Origin: JBCAWW01 sp039024315 | Lineage (GTDB): Bacteria > Bacteroidota > Bacteroidia > J057 | Assembly: GCA_039024315.1 (NCBI GenBank) | Contig: JBCCQN010000194.1 | Location: forward strand, 1 to 15,266 | Length of the DNA: 15,266 nt | Direction: 5' to 3' | Part shown: positions 6,898-13,142 of the stretch, in pieces | How positions within the stretch are numbered: position 1 is the first letter of the stretch | How the letters are laid out: each line of letters opens with the position of its first letter | Translations under genes and position numbers: made by a program | Notes under the pieces: generated by a model | Database searches by the model: none | Told to the model about the DNA's origin: nothing | Seen by the model: the letters and a program-made list of their open reading frames with translations, nothing else

Positions 6898-7785
6898 TTA
6901 TGCTTTGATTTTCAAAAAAGCGCCATAACTAATGGCTGCTTTGAGGGGTTCCACACGGTCCATCGGCAGATCATCCGAAACAATGGTAACGTCTTTTTCA
7001 ATTGATAAGCCCGCTTCATGAATCAGTTCTTTGAGAATATGCAAACTGGAAAAGCCTCTGCGAGAACGAACTGGTGCGTTGACGGTAGCACTAAAAAATA
7101 TACTCCCATTTGCACTCAACAGACTCTTGACCTTTTGCAGCGTTAGGCCGGGATTAGGCATACGACCTAGTATCTGTCCCAGAACGATCAGATCGTACTT
7201 ATAGTCCGTTTGGAAGCAATCTAAACCACCCTTTAAAAAAGAGATGGGTCTTCCCGGCATATATTCATGCGCCACTTCTGAGGTTCCTTCGCTAAACTCC
7301 ATCACATCATATACGCCTGTCCAGCCAATCAAATCCATGGTGTCTTCTACCCAAACCCATTGATCGCCACAGAGTTCTAGATAGCGCAGAGGCCCCTGTG
7401 CAAAAAGGGACAAAGCCTCTTGATAAAAACGACTCAGGCCAAACTGTTGTCGCCACAAAAAACGCGCAAACATCATCCCATTGAGATAGATTTCGTTTTC
7501 TCCTCGCTTATTTTGGCCGAGCTGGGGTTCCGAAAACAGACGATTCCCAACCGAAAGTCGCATTCTCTCTTCTAGGGTCTTCTCGATGATTTGTAGATAA
7601 GCATCTACGCCATAATCGAGCTCTAAGCCTTCTTTATCTAGATAATTTTCATAGCGATCATAAAAGCGGTCGAAGCGTTCTAGAGACTTTTGATCCCACT
7701 CTTTTAGGTCTAATCGCAGTTTCTGAGCATGACGGGGATTTTTGGCAGCAATCTTATCGATTACCAATTTGACATTCTGGGACAT
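6898..7785 (-). CDS. class I SAM-dependent methyltransferase-like protein
   Basis: This 295-residue soluble protein has no signal peptide. The helical, charged N-terminal half (1-125) is not recognised. The second half has the order of a Rossmann-type methyltransferase. RYLELCGDQW (134-143) stands at the glycine-rich motif I, YDVMEFSEG (159-167) at the acidic strand 2, YDLIVLGQILGRMPNP (197-212) at motif IV, and a hydrophobic strand follows LLSANGSIFFSATVNAP (222-238). Motif I is degenerate, lacking the usual GxGxG, so SAM binding is not assured. It lies 108 bp downstream of fdhD on the same strand and might be co-transcribed. Its substrate is unknown, and a link to molybdenum cofactor is only positional. 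The TAA stop abuts the bidirectional terminator. Confidence 0.6.
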   Translation of the reverse strand: MSQNVKLVIDKIAAKNPRHAQKLRLDLKEWDQKSLERFDRFYDRYENYLDKEGLELDYGVDAYLQIIEKTLEERMRLSVGNRLFSEPQLGQNKRGENEIYLNGMMFARFLWRQQFGLSRFYQEALSLFAQGPLRYLELCGDQWVWVEDTMDLIGWTGVYDVMEFSEGTSEVAHEYMPGRPISFLKGGLDCFQTDYKYDLIVLGQILGRMPNPGLTLQKVKSLLSANGSIFFSATVNAPVRSRRGFSSLHILKELIHEAGLSIEKDVTIVSDDLPMDRVEPLKAAISYGAFLKIKA

Positions 7786-7859
7786 CTGAGTGTGGGGTAG
7801 TAATGTTGAAACAACAACTAATACAACAAATGGATATTACCCAACAATAATAATACTGG

Positions 7860-7867
7860 CAAATTTA
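7860..7867 (-). promoter_or_regulatory. possible -7 box for the methyltransferase-like gene
   Basis: Read on the minus strand the bases are TAAATTTG, an exact TAnnTTTG match in the 108-bp AT-rich gap between fdhD and the methyltransferase-like gene. No TTTG or TTG lies 19-20 bp upstream, so only half of the promoter is supported. It would give a leader of about 70 bases. Confidence 0.3.
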
Positions 7868-7893
7868 TTAATTAAAGAAAAACTGCCCTAAGC

Positions 7894-8751
7894 CTAACAT
7901 CCTTCTAAGGAGGAGACAAAACGTTCAGCACCGCTGTAAACATTGAATCTCTCTCGCTTCAAAAAGCCCACTAGCGTCTGCTGATGTCTCCGAGCCAAAC
8001 TCACGGCGAGCGAGGAAGGCGCTCCCAAGGCAGCGATCACAGGCAGTTGCGCCATAATGGATTTTTGCACTAATTCGTAGCCGACCCTACCACTCAAAAA
8101 TAAAATCGTACGGCTTCTATCGATCTCAGGCATCGCAGACAAAGCACCAATCAACTTATCCAGAGCATTGTGTCGGCCAATGTCCTCGCGCAAGATTAAG
8201 AGTTTACCGGAGGTCGAAAACAGAGCCGCAGCGTGTATCCCCCCAGTATGCCGAAAAAGGCTCTGGCGTTCGCTGAAAGCGTGCTCCAAATGCGTAAGGA
8301 TCTCTATTTGGAGAGCGGCTGCGCCGAACGCTAAGACCCCAGCGCAAGCGATCACCTTGTCAATCGCCGTCTTGCCACAAACCCCACAACTCGCACTGCT
8401 GTAAAAGTTCCTCTGTAAATCGCCTATTTCAAAGCTTAGCTCGGGCGTCAGCGCAACTTTTAATACATTTTCGCCTTCAGCAGGGTCCTTGGGCTGCTCA
8501 CAATGCCACACTTTTAAAATTTGCGCCGGAGAATCGATCACCCCCTCGCTCAACAAGAAGCCAATGGCCAATTCAAAATCATGGCCAGGGGTACGCATCG
8601 TGAGCGTCAACGTATGTTCCTGACGTGCGGCCTCAGGACCATACTGTAGGATAATTTGTAAGGGTTCCTCAACAACGACCAAGTCATCGGCCAAGGACAT
8701 TTTGGAATTTTGATAGCGAAAAAGCTCAAAATTAAGGACAGGTGTCTGCAT
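7894..8751 (-). CDS. fdhD: molybdenum-cofactor sulfurtransferase FdhD
   Basis: The 285-residue protein matches the FdhD family in length and motifs. The sulfur-relay cysteines are in SCGVCGK (C122, C125), matching the CxxC of E. coli FdhD. RTPGHDFELAIGFLLSEG (53-70), REDIGRHNALDKLIG (188-202) and SGRVGYE (220-226) are family signatures. FdhD carries sulfur from a cysteine desulfurase (IscS in E. coli) to the molybdenum cofactor and is needed to activate formate dehydrogenases. It acts in the cytoplasm. It diverges from moaD-moaE across only 40 bp, which fits joint molybdenum-cofactor function. No formate dehydrogenase gene is in the window, so its client enzyme is elsewhere. Confidence 0.95.
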   Translation of the reverse strand: MQTPVLNFELFRYQNSKMSLADDLVVVEEPLQIILQYGPEAARQEHTLTLTMRTPGHDFELAIGFLLSEGVIDSPAQILKVWHCEQPKDPAEGENVLKVALTPELSFEIGDLQRNFYSSASCGVCGKTAIDKVIACAGVLAFGAAALQIEILTHLEHAFSERQSLFRHTGGIHAAALFSTSGKLLILREDIGRHNALDKLIGALSAMPEIDRSRTILFLSGRVGYELVQKSIMAQLPVIAALGAPSSLAVSLARRHQQTLVGFLKRERFNVYSGAERFVSSLEGC

Positions 8752-8780
8752 AAAACCAATATAAGATTTCCTTAATTCCT

Positions 8781-8788
8781 TATCTTTG
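8781..8788 (+). promoter_or_regulatory. possible -7 box for moaD-moaE
   Basis: TATCTTTG matches TAnnTTTG and ends three bases before the moaD ATG at 8792, so transcription from it would start at or next to the start codon and give an essentially leaderless mRNA. No good -33 box is seen. On the opposite strand TATATTGG (8763-8756) is a near match similarly close to the fdhD start. The 40-bp gap forces the two control regions to overlap. Confidence 0.35.
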
Positions 8789-8791
8789 GAT

Positions 8792-9034
8792 ATGAAAATT
8801 ACGTTGCTAGCTTTTGGGATTACAAAAGATATTTTTGGCCAGCGACAAGTCGAATTAGAAGTGCCAGACTCATTGGAGGTAGGAAGTTTGCTGAGCCACC
8901 TTGGCCAAAGCTATCCTGCGCTCAAAGATCTGGCAAGTTTGCGCGTTGCGGTCAATGAAGAATATGCCCAATCGGACCATAAAATTCAGGCCAACGATGA
9001 AATTGTACTAATCCCACCCGTCAGTGGTGGGTAA
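8792..9034 (+). CDS. moaD: molybdopterin synthase small subunit MoaD (sulfur carrier)
   Basis: From the ATG at 8792 the protein has 80 residues, normal for MoaD. It has the ubiquitin-like pattern of alternating beta strands (MKITLLAFGITKDIFG, VELEVPDSLEVGSLLSHL) and ends in PPVSGG. That terminal Gly-Gly is adenylated by MoeB/MoaB-type activators and converted to the thiocarboxylate that supplies sulfur for molybdopterin. A TTG two codons upstream (8786) overlaps a putative -7 box and is unlikely as the start. moaE follows directly. ThiS-type carriers also end in GG, but the moaE neighbour favours MoaD. Confidence 0.92.
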   Translation: MKITLLAFGITKDIFGQRQVELEVPDSLEVGSLLSHLGQSYPALKDLASLRVAVNEEYAQSDHKIQANDEIVLIPPVSGG

Positions 9035-9044
9035 AGCTGTTTTT

Positions 9045-9461
9045 ATGGAATTTATTGAATTAAGCGAAACCGCCCTCATCCCTCAGCGAGCCATTGAGCA
9101 AGTGGCTGATGATAGCTGTGGGGCTATTGATGTGTTTATCGGAACGGTCCGTAATAACACCCAACAAAAATCCGTAGAACGCCTTGAATTTGAGGCCTAC
9201 GCTAGCATGGCGGAAAAAGAAATGCGCAAAATCGCCCTGCAGGCTAAAGAAAAATGGCCTATCGCAAAAATCGCCATGCACCATCGCTACGGCACTTTGG
9301 GCATAGGGGAAATTGCCGTTGTTATTGCGGTTTCTACGCCGCATCGCAAAGCCTCTTTTGAGGCCTGCCAATACGCAATTGATACCTTGAAGGAAAGCGT
9401 TCCAATATGGAAAAAAGAAATTTTTGAGGATGGCGAAGTTTGGGTAGCAGCACATCCTTAA
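9045..9461 (+). CDS. moaE: molybdopterin synthase catalytic subunit MoaE
   Basis: From the ATG at 9045 there are 138 residues. A GTG at 9024 would overlap the end of moaD by 11 bp and add seven residues; the ATG fits the family N-terminus better. Recognisable parts are GTVRNNT (R36), the long HHRYGTLGIGEIAVVIAV (79-96), PHRKASFEACQYAIDTLKE (99-117) and PIWKKE (120-125). The lysines at 116 and 123 correspond to the catalytic pair of E. coli MoaE (K119, K126). With thiocarboxylated MoaD it turns cyclic pyranopterin monophosphate into molybdopterin in the cytoplasm. The 10-bp gap after moaD implies one transcript. moaA, moaC and the insertion genes are not in the window. Confidence 0.95.
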   Translation: MEFIELSETALIPQRAIEQVADDSCGAIDVFIGTVRNNTQQKSVERLEFEAYASMAEKEMRKIALQAKEKWPIAKIAMHHRYGTLGIGEIAVVIAVSTPHRKASFEACQYAIDTLKESVPIWKKEIFEDGEVWVAAHP

Positions 9462-9747
9462 TCGTTTTCGGGGAACCCGCATTGCGCCATTGAAACACCA
9501 AATCAAACCCTTTAAGGTTCTGCTTGATCAGATGATGGGAGAAGTATCCTTTCCACCACACATGATATGTATATTTATAGCGTTATAAGAGGGTATTAAA
9601 AATCAAAAATAAATTTCATAGACATAATTGTCCTTTCATTGGACAAAATTCATACGCCTAGTTAATTGCTTCTGTTCCCTACACCGATAAGCATCTGCTC
9701 ATTTAACAAAACCCAATTAATCTGTCCAAAGGAGACAGAAAAGCGAT
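9462..9747. other. non-coding gap before the polysaccharide operon
   Basis: No gene is supported here. The first 110 bases have a more coding-like composition and could be a relic, but neither strand gives a recognisable product. From about 9570 it is AT-rich. TTGTCC (9628-9633) and GGACAA (9641-9646) form one inverted repeat, and TCTGTC (9721-9726) and GACAGA (9734-9739) another, the latter around AAGGAG just before the next gene. No full -33/-7 promoter was found by eye, though the operon must be transcribed from around here. Confidence 0.5.
9628..9739 (+). promoter_or_regulatory. leader with competing inverted repeats before the sugar transferase gene
   Basis: The segment TTGGACA (9639-9645) overlaps the repeat that can pair with TTGTCC (9628-9633), and is also exactly complementary to TGTCCAA (9723-9729). 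The latter lies in a second small hairpin (9721-9739) whose loop contains the ribosome-binding-like AAAGGAG (9728-9734), 13 bases before the ATG. Such competing pairings can control leader folding, but short complementarities arise by chance and no attenuator or riboswitch family is recognised. Confidence 0.25.
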
Positions 9748-11142
9748 ATGAAAAGCAGTAGGTTTCTCTTTAAAACTTTTGTCATTATCACAGAGGCGAT
9801 TTTACTCAACCTCTGTGTTAAGTACGCTTTTTTCCTACGCTTTGACAGTTTTGAAAACTTAGAGGGGCAGGACATAGCTTATTCGGCCCTCTTCTTGATT
9901 TTTGTTTTGTCATGGATATTGGCTTCGCTCTTCAACAATAGCTACGACTCTAAGCGGCTACAGCGTTTTATTCCCTACACCAGAAGCTTGGTTTCGACCC
10001 TTTTTATCCATCTTTTCATCATTACCTTTTATATCGTTTCTTTTAAAGAGGATATCATCTCGCGTAACTTCCTCTTTTACTCTTATGCCCTCAGTCTGTT
10101 GACCATGCTTGCCTTTAGAGGCTTGTTGATAGTAGGTTACAATTACTACAATAGTGTTACCTACAACATTCGCAAAATCGCCGTTGTGGGCTCAGATAGC
10201 TCTATTTCGGACATTTTTCATCATTTCGATTCCAAAAACACCACCGTATATCGTTTTTTGGAGCATATCGATCCCAAGCTAAATCCAGAGGAAAGAGAAG
10301 CCCTGATTCGCGAAACCATGGCAGAGCTCAAGGCTTTTTGCTTACGTGAATCTGTAAACGAAATCTATCTATCCATCGCCCTCGCTAGCGAAGCCTTGAT
10401 CGAAGAAATGTCTCACTTTGCGGATACCAACTTTATCTATTTCCGTCTAGTAACGAGCTTCGATGTCTTTGGCAAACGTTCCGTCAACGTTGAGTTTTTG
10501 GGACATATCCCTATCCTTGGTCTGCGCAAAGAACCGCTCAAAATCCTCCTCAATCGCATGATCAAGCGGGCCTTTGATTTGGTCTTTTCGAGCTTGGTGA
10601 TCTTGATATTCTTCCCGATCCTCTTCCCTATCATGGCGGTTCTAATCAAACTAGAATCCAAGGGGCCAGTCATCTTCAAGCAATTGCGTACCGGCAAAAG
10701 TGGACAAAACTTCTGGGTGTATAAGTTCCGGACCATGACCATCAATCAAGACTCGGATCGAAAACAAGCCACTAAAGGTGATCAGCGCATTACCCGCATA
10801 GGCGCCTTGATGCGTAAATTTAGCATCGACGAGATGCCTCAGTTTATCAATGTCCTCATGGGGCAAATGTCTGTAGTCGGACCCCGTCCCCACATGTTGG
10901 TACATACCGCAGAATACTCTCAAATCATCGATAAATACCTATTTCGCCACTTCATCACCCCCGGTATCACTGGCCACGCCCAAGTTCATGGCTTGCGCGG
11001 TGGCACCTCAGATCCTGAGTTAATGAAAAAGCGGGTAGAGTATGATTCTTGGTATATCGAAAATTGGAGCTTTATCTTAGACCTAAAGATTATCGCCCTG
11101 ACGGTCTGGAAAATCGTGCGTCCAGAAGACAAGGCCTACTAA
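9748..11142 (+). CDS. polyprenyl-phosphate sugar-1-phosphate transferase (WbaP/EpsE-type, polyprenyl glycosylphosphotransferase)
   Basis: The protein has 464 residues. Four or so membrane segments fill residues 10-130, a Rossmann-like middle domain begins at IRKIAVVGSD (141-150), and the catalytic sugar-transferase domain runs from a membrane segment near 275-300 to the C-terminus. Its signatures are VIFKQLRTGKSGQNFWVYKF (308-327), FSIDEMPQFINVLMGQMSVV (358-377) with the GPRP that follows, and PGITGHAQVHG (405-415). The family moves a sugar phosphate from a UDP-sugar to undecaprenyl phosphate at the inner membrane, the first step of exopolysaccharide, capsule or O-antigen synthesis. Which sugar is used cannot be read from the sequence. 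It is the first gene of the polysaccharide operon, preceded by an AAGGAG and a leader with inverted repeats. Confidence 0.92.
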   Translation: MKSSRFLFKTFVIITEAILLNLCVKYAFFLRFDSFENLEGQDIAYSALFLIFVLSWILASLFNNSYDSKRLQRFIPYTRSLVSTLFIHLFIITFYIVSFKEDIISRNFLFYSYALSLLTMLAFRGLLIVGYNYYNSVTYNIRKIAVVGSDSSISDIFHHFDSKNTTVYRFLEHIDPKLNPEEREALIRETMAELKAFCLRESVNEIYLSIALASEALIEEMSHFADTNFIYFRLVTSFDVFGKRSVNVEFLGHIPILGLRKEPLKILLNRMIKRAFDLVFSSLVILIFFPILFPIMAVLIKLESKGPVIFKQLRTGKSGQNFWVYKFRTMTINQDSDRKQATKGDQRITRIGALMRKFSIDEMPQFINVLMGQMSVVGPRPHMLVHTAEYSQIIDKYLFRHFITPGITGHAQVHGLRGGTSDPELMKKRVEYDSWYIENWSFILDLKIIALTVWKIVRPEDKAY

Positions 11143-11158
11143 CTCCGCCTCATTTTCT

Positions 11159-11914
11159 ATGGAAACGGTCCGTATTCTCAATCTCGATATTCACAATCTC
11201 GGTTTCGATGAGTTGCTCTCTCAGCTACAAAACGGCATCCTTTTTACCCCTAATGTAGACCATTTGATGAAGCTGCAAAAAGACCGCAGCTTTTACGAAA
11301 TCTATCAGCAGGCTGACTATGTGGTTTGTGATAGTCGCATTATCCAACTCACCTCCACATGGGCAGGAGGCAAAGCCATCAAAGAACAAATCGCAGGCTC
11401 AGATTTTTTTCCGGCTTTCTGTCAGTACCATGCCGACAATACGGATGTGGTGCGGATTTTCCTCCTTGGAGGAACGCCTGAATCGGTCCAGCAAGCAGCT
11501 ACAAACATCAATACCAAAGCCGGAGCCGAGGTAGTTGTAGGCACCTACAGCCCACCATTTGGTTTTGAGCAGACTCCTGCGGAGAACGCCAAGATCATTG
11601 AGCTTATCAAGCAATCAGGCGCTACTGTATTGGCCGTCGGAGTCGGCGCTCCCAAGCAAGAAAAATGGATCATGGCCCATCGCGCCCAGCTGCCAGAGAT
11701 CAATATCATATTTGCCATCGGAGCTACCATCGACTTCCAAGCGGGTTTGGTTCAGCGTTCCCCGAAGTGGATCAGCAAAATAGGGCTCGAATGGCTCCAT
11801 CGCATCTTTCAAGAACCCAGCCGTATGTTCAAACGCTACTTCGTCGATGATCTACCCTACTTTTATTTACTCTGGCGCCAAAAAAGGGGTAAATACCGTA
11901 ATCCTTGGGCATAA
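11159..11914 (+). CDS. WecG/TagA/CpsF-family glycosyltransferase (GT26)
   Basis: A 251-residue enzyme of normal length for GT26, it shows TPNVDHLMKL (30-39), the aspartate in VVCDSR (55-60), FLLGGTPESV (101-110), VGVGAPKQEKW (160-170), IGATIDFQAG (187-196) and the C-terminal EWLHRIFQEPSRMFKRY (211-227), which in this family contacts the membrane. The usual ADG near residue 58 is CDS here, a mild deviation. Members add the second sugar (for example ManNAcA or ManNAc) to the lipid-linked first sugar on the cytoplasmic face. It follows the sugar transferase by 16 bases, so the two would act in sequence on the same carrier. The exact sugar donor is not determined. Confidence 0.92.
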   Translation: METVRILNLDIHNLGFDELLSQLQNGILFTPNVDHLMKLQKDRSFYEIYQQADYVVCDSRIIQLTSTWAGGKAIKEQIAGSDFFPAFCQYHADNTDVVRIFLLGGTPESVQQAATNINTKAGAEVVVGTYSPPFGFEQTPAENAKIIELIKQSGATVLAVGVGAPKQEKWIMAHRAQLPEINIIFAIGATIDFQAGLVQRSPKWISKIGLEWLHRIFQEPSRMFKRYFVDDLPYFYLLWRQKRGKYRNPWA

Positions 11915-11926
11915 TCGATCTGTGTC

Positions 11927-11947
11927 CATTGGGTAAGCAGCCCAATG
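11927..11947 (+). promoter_or_regulatory. intercistronic hairpin before gmhA
   Basis: CATTGGG (11927-11933) pairs with CCCAATG (11941-11947) around the loop TAAGCAG. No T-run follows, so it is not an intrinsic terminator. The right arm includes an in-frame ATG (11945) that could otherwise start gmhA. The hairpin would hide that ATG, and the better start is 34 bases downstream. It may adjust mRNA stability between the genes. Confidence 0.35.
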
Positions 11948-11980
11948 AATCGTAGCTTAGGAGCGACAAACAGGCCCCCT

Positions 11981-12562
11981 ATGCAAGAAATCAAAGACAT
12001 CATTGCCCAATCCATCACCATCAAATCAAAGATGCTTGAGAATGAAGCTTTGCTCCAGACCTTGGCTGAAGCAACAGACAAAATGATCCAAGCCCTGCAA
12101 TTAGGGCACAAAATCCTTTTTTGCGGCAATGGGGGCAGCGCCGCCGACGCCCAACATTTAGCCGCAGAGCTTGCTGGACGATTTTACTACGACCGGCCTC
12201 CCTTGCATGCGGAAGCCTTACATGTCAACTCATCTTATCTTACCGCCGTGGCCAATGATTATGGCTACGATGAGACCTTTCGACGCCTCATGCTCGCCAA
12301 AGGCAATACTGGAGACGTGCTCGTAGGCTTATCTACTTCAGGCAACTCTCCCAATGTAGTAGCCGCTATGCAAACCGCCCAAAAACAGGGAATTCTAACG
12401 GTAGGGCTGACGGGGGCAGGTGGTGGAGATTTGCAGGCCTACAGTGATTACTTGCTCGCCATACCAACCCAAGACACGCCGCGCATCCAAGAATGCCATC
12501 TGTTATTAGGACATATTCTTTGTGAACGTATCGAAAGAACCCTCTTTCCTCCTACTCTATGA
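11981..12562 (+). CDS. gmhA: sedoheptulose-7-phosphate isomerase GmhA (SIS domain)
   Basis: From the ATG at 11981 the protein has 193 residues, almost exactly the family length; the in-frame ATG at 11945 would add twelve atypical residues and lies in a hairpin. A helical N-terminus leads to the SIS core with CGNGGSAADAQH (48-59), AAELAGRFYYDRP (61-73), SSYLTAVANDYGYDETF (84-100), STSGNSPNV (118-126) and RIQECHLLLGH (168-178), which carries the catalytic-region Glu and His. GmhA converts sedoheptulose 7-phosphate to D-glycero-D-manno-heptose 7-phosphate, the first step to ADP- or GDP-heptose. Placement in a polysaccharide operon suggests heptose goes into the polymer. It overlaps the phosphatase gene by four bases (ATGA). 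Confidence 0.93.
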   Translation: MQEIKDIIAQSITIKSKMLENEALLQTLAEATDKMIQALQLGHKILFCGNGGSAADAQHLAAELAGRFYYDRPPLHAEALHVNSSYLTAVANDYGYDETFRRLMLAKGNTGDVLVGLSTSGNSPNVVAAMQTAQKQGILTVGLTGAGGGDLQAYSDYLLAIPTQDTPRIQECHLLLGHILCERIERTLFPPTL

Positions 12563-13128
12563 GTCAATCTTCTAATTTAAATCTCCGCGAGATAGACCGT
12601 TCATGGACTTTGTTTATCGACAGAGACGGCGTAATCAACCGCAAACGAGAGCATGACTATGTAAAACGTTGGGAGGAATTTATTTTTATCGACGGAAGTT
12701 TGGCTGCTCTTGAGCATTTCAAAAGCATTTTTGGTCGCCAAATCATCGTTACCAATCAGCGCGGGATAGACAGAGGCTTAATGACAGAAGCGGATTTAGG
12801 TCTCATTCATCAGAAAATGTTGGGAGAGATCAGCGAGGCGGGAGGGGATATTGATCGCATTTATTACTGTCCTTTCCATCCAGAAAATGATCACCAAGGC
12901 TGGCGAAAACCCAAAATAGGGATGGCAAAAGCAGCAAAAAATGACTTTCCAGATATCGACTTTCATCGTTCGATCATGATCGGCGATGCCTGGAGCGACA
13001 TGCAATTTGGCCGTAATACGGGGATGTTTACCATCTGGATTTCTGCATTAGAGATGCCTCCGGCGAACGCTCATTTGGTTGATCTGCAGTTACCTTCATT
13101 AGCAGCCTTCAGCCAACTATTGTCTTAA
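12559..13128 (+). CDS. gmhB: HAD-IIIA phosphatase, GmhB-like (heptose bisphosphate 7-phosphatase), zinc loop degenerate
   Basis: This 189-residue HAD-IIIA enzyme has an intact active site: FIDRDGVINRK (D21 nucleophile, D23 acid/base), VTNQRGIDRG (T65), WRKPK (K117) and GDAWSD (D143, D147). The overlap with gmhA and the RDGVINR and NQRGIDRG patterns favour the step removing the 7-phosphate from heptose 1,7-bisphosphate. The zinc loop of E. coli GmhB (C92, H94, C107, C109; CPHHP then CDCRKP) is changed: here it reads CPFHP (104-108) and QGWRKP. Only the first cysteine is kept in register, so structural zinc is probably absent. Histidinol-phosphatase-like HAD proteins are the alternative. The bifunctional kinase HldE or HddA that normally acts between GmhA and GmhB is not seen. 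The symbol is assigned by context. Confidence 0.75.
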   Translation: MSQSSNLNLREIDRSWTLFIDRDGVINRKREHDYVKRWEEFIFIDGSLAALEHFKSIFGRQIIVTNQRGIDRGLMTEADLGLIHQKMLGEISEAGGDIDRIYYCPFHPENDHQGWRKPKIGMAKAAKNDFPDIDFHRSIMIGDAWSDMQFGRNTGMFTIWISALEMPPANAHLVDLQLPSLAAFSQLLS

Positions 13129-13142
13129 TTCAAATCTGCTAG

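Noticed and set aside
9334..9561. Minus-strand open frame of 75 codons overlapping the end of moaE
   Set aside because: More than half of it lies antisense within moaE, its translation resembles no family I know, and no promoter or start context supports it. Only the part beyond moaE is noted as a possible relic.
11927..11947. Intrinsic terminator splitting the polysaccharide operon
   Set aside because: The stem is seven base pairs with no T-run, and the genes on both sides belong to the same pathway with short spacing.
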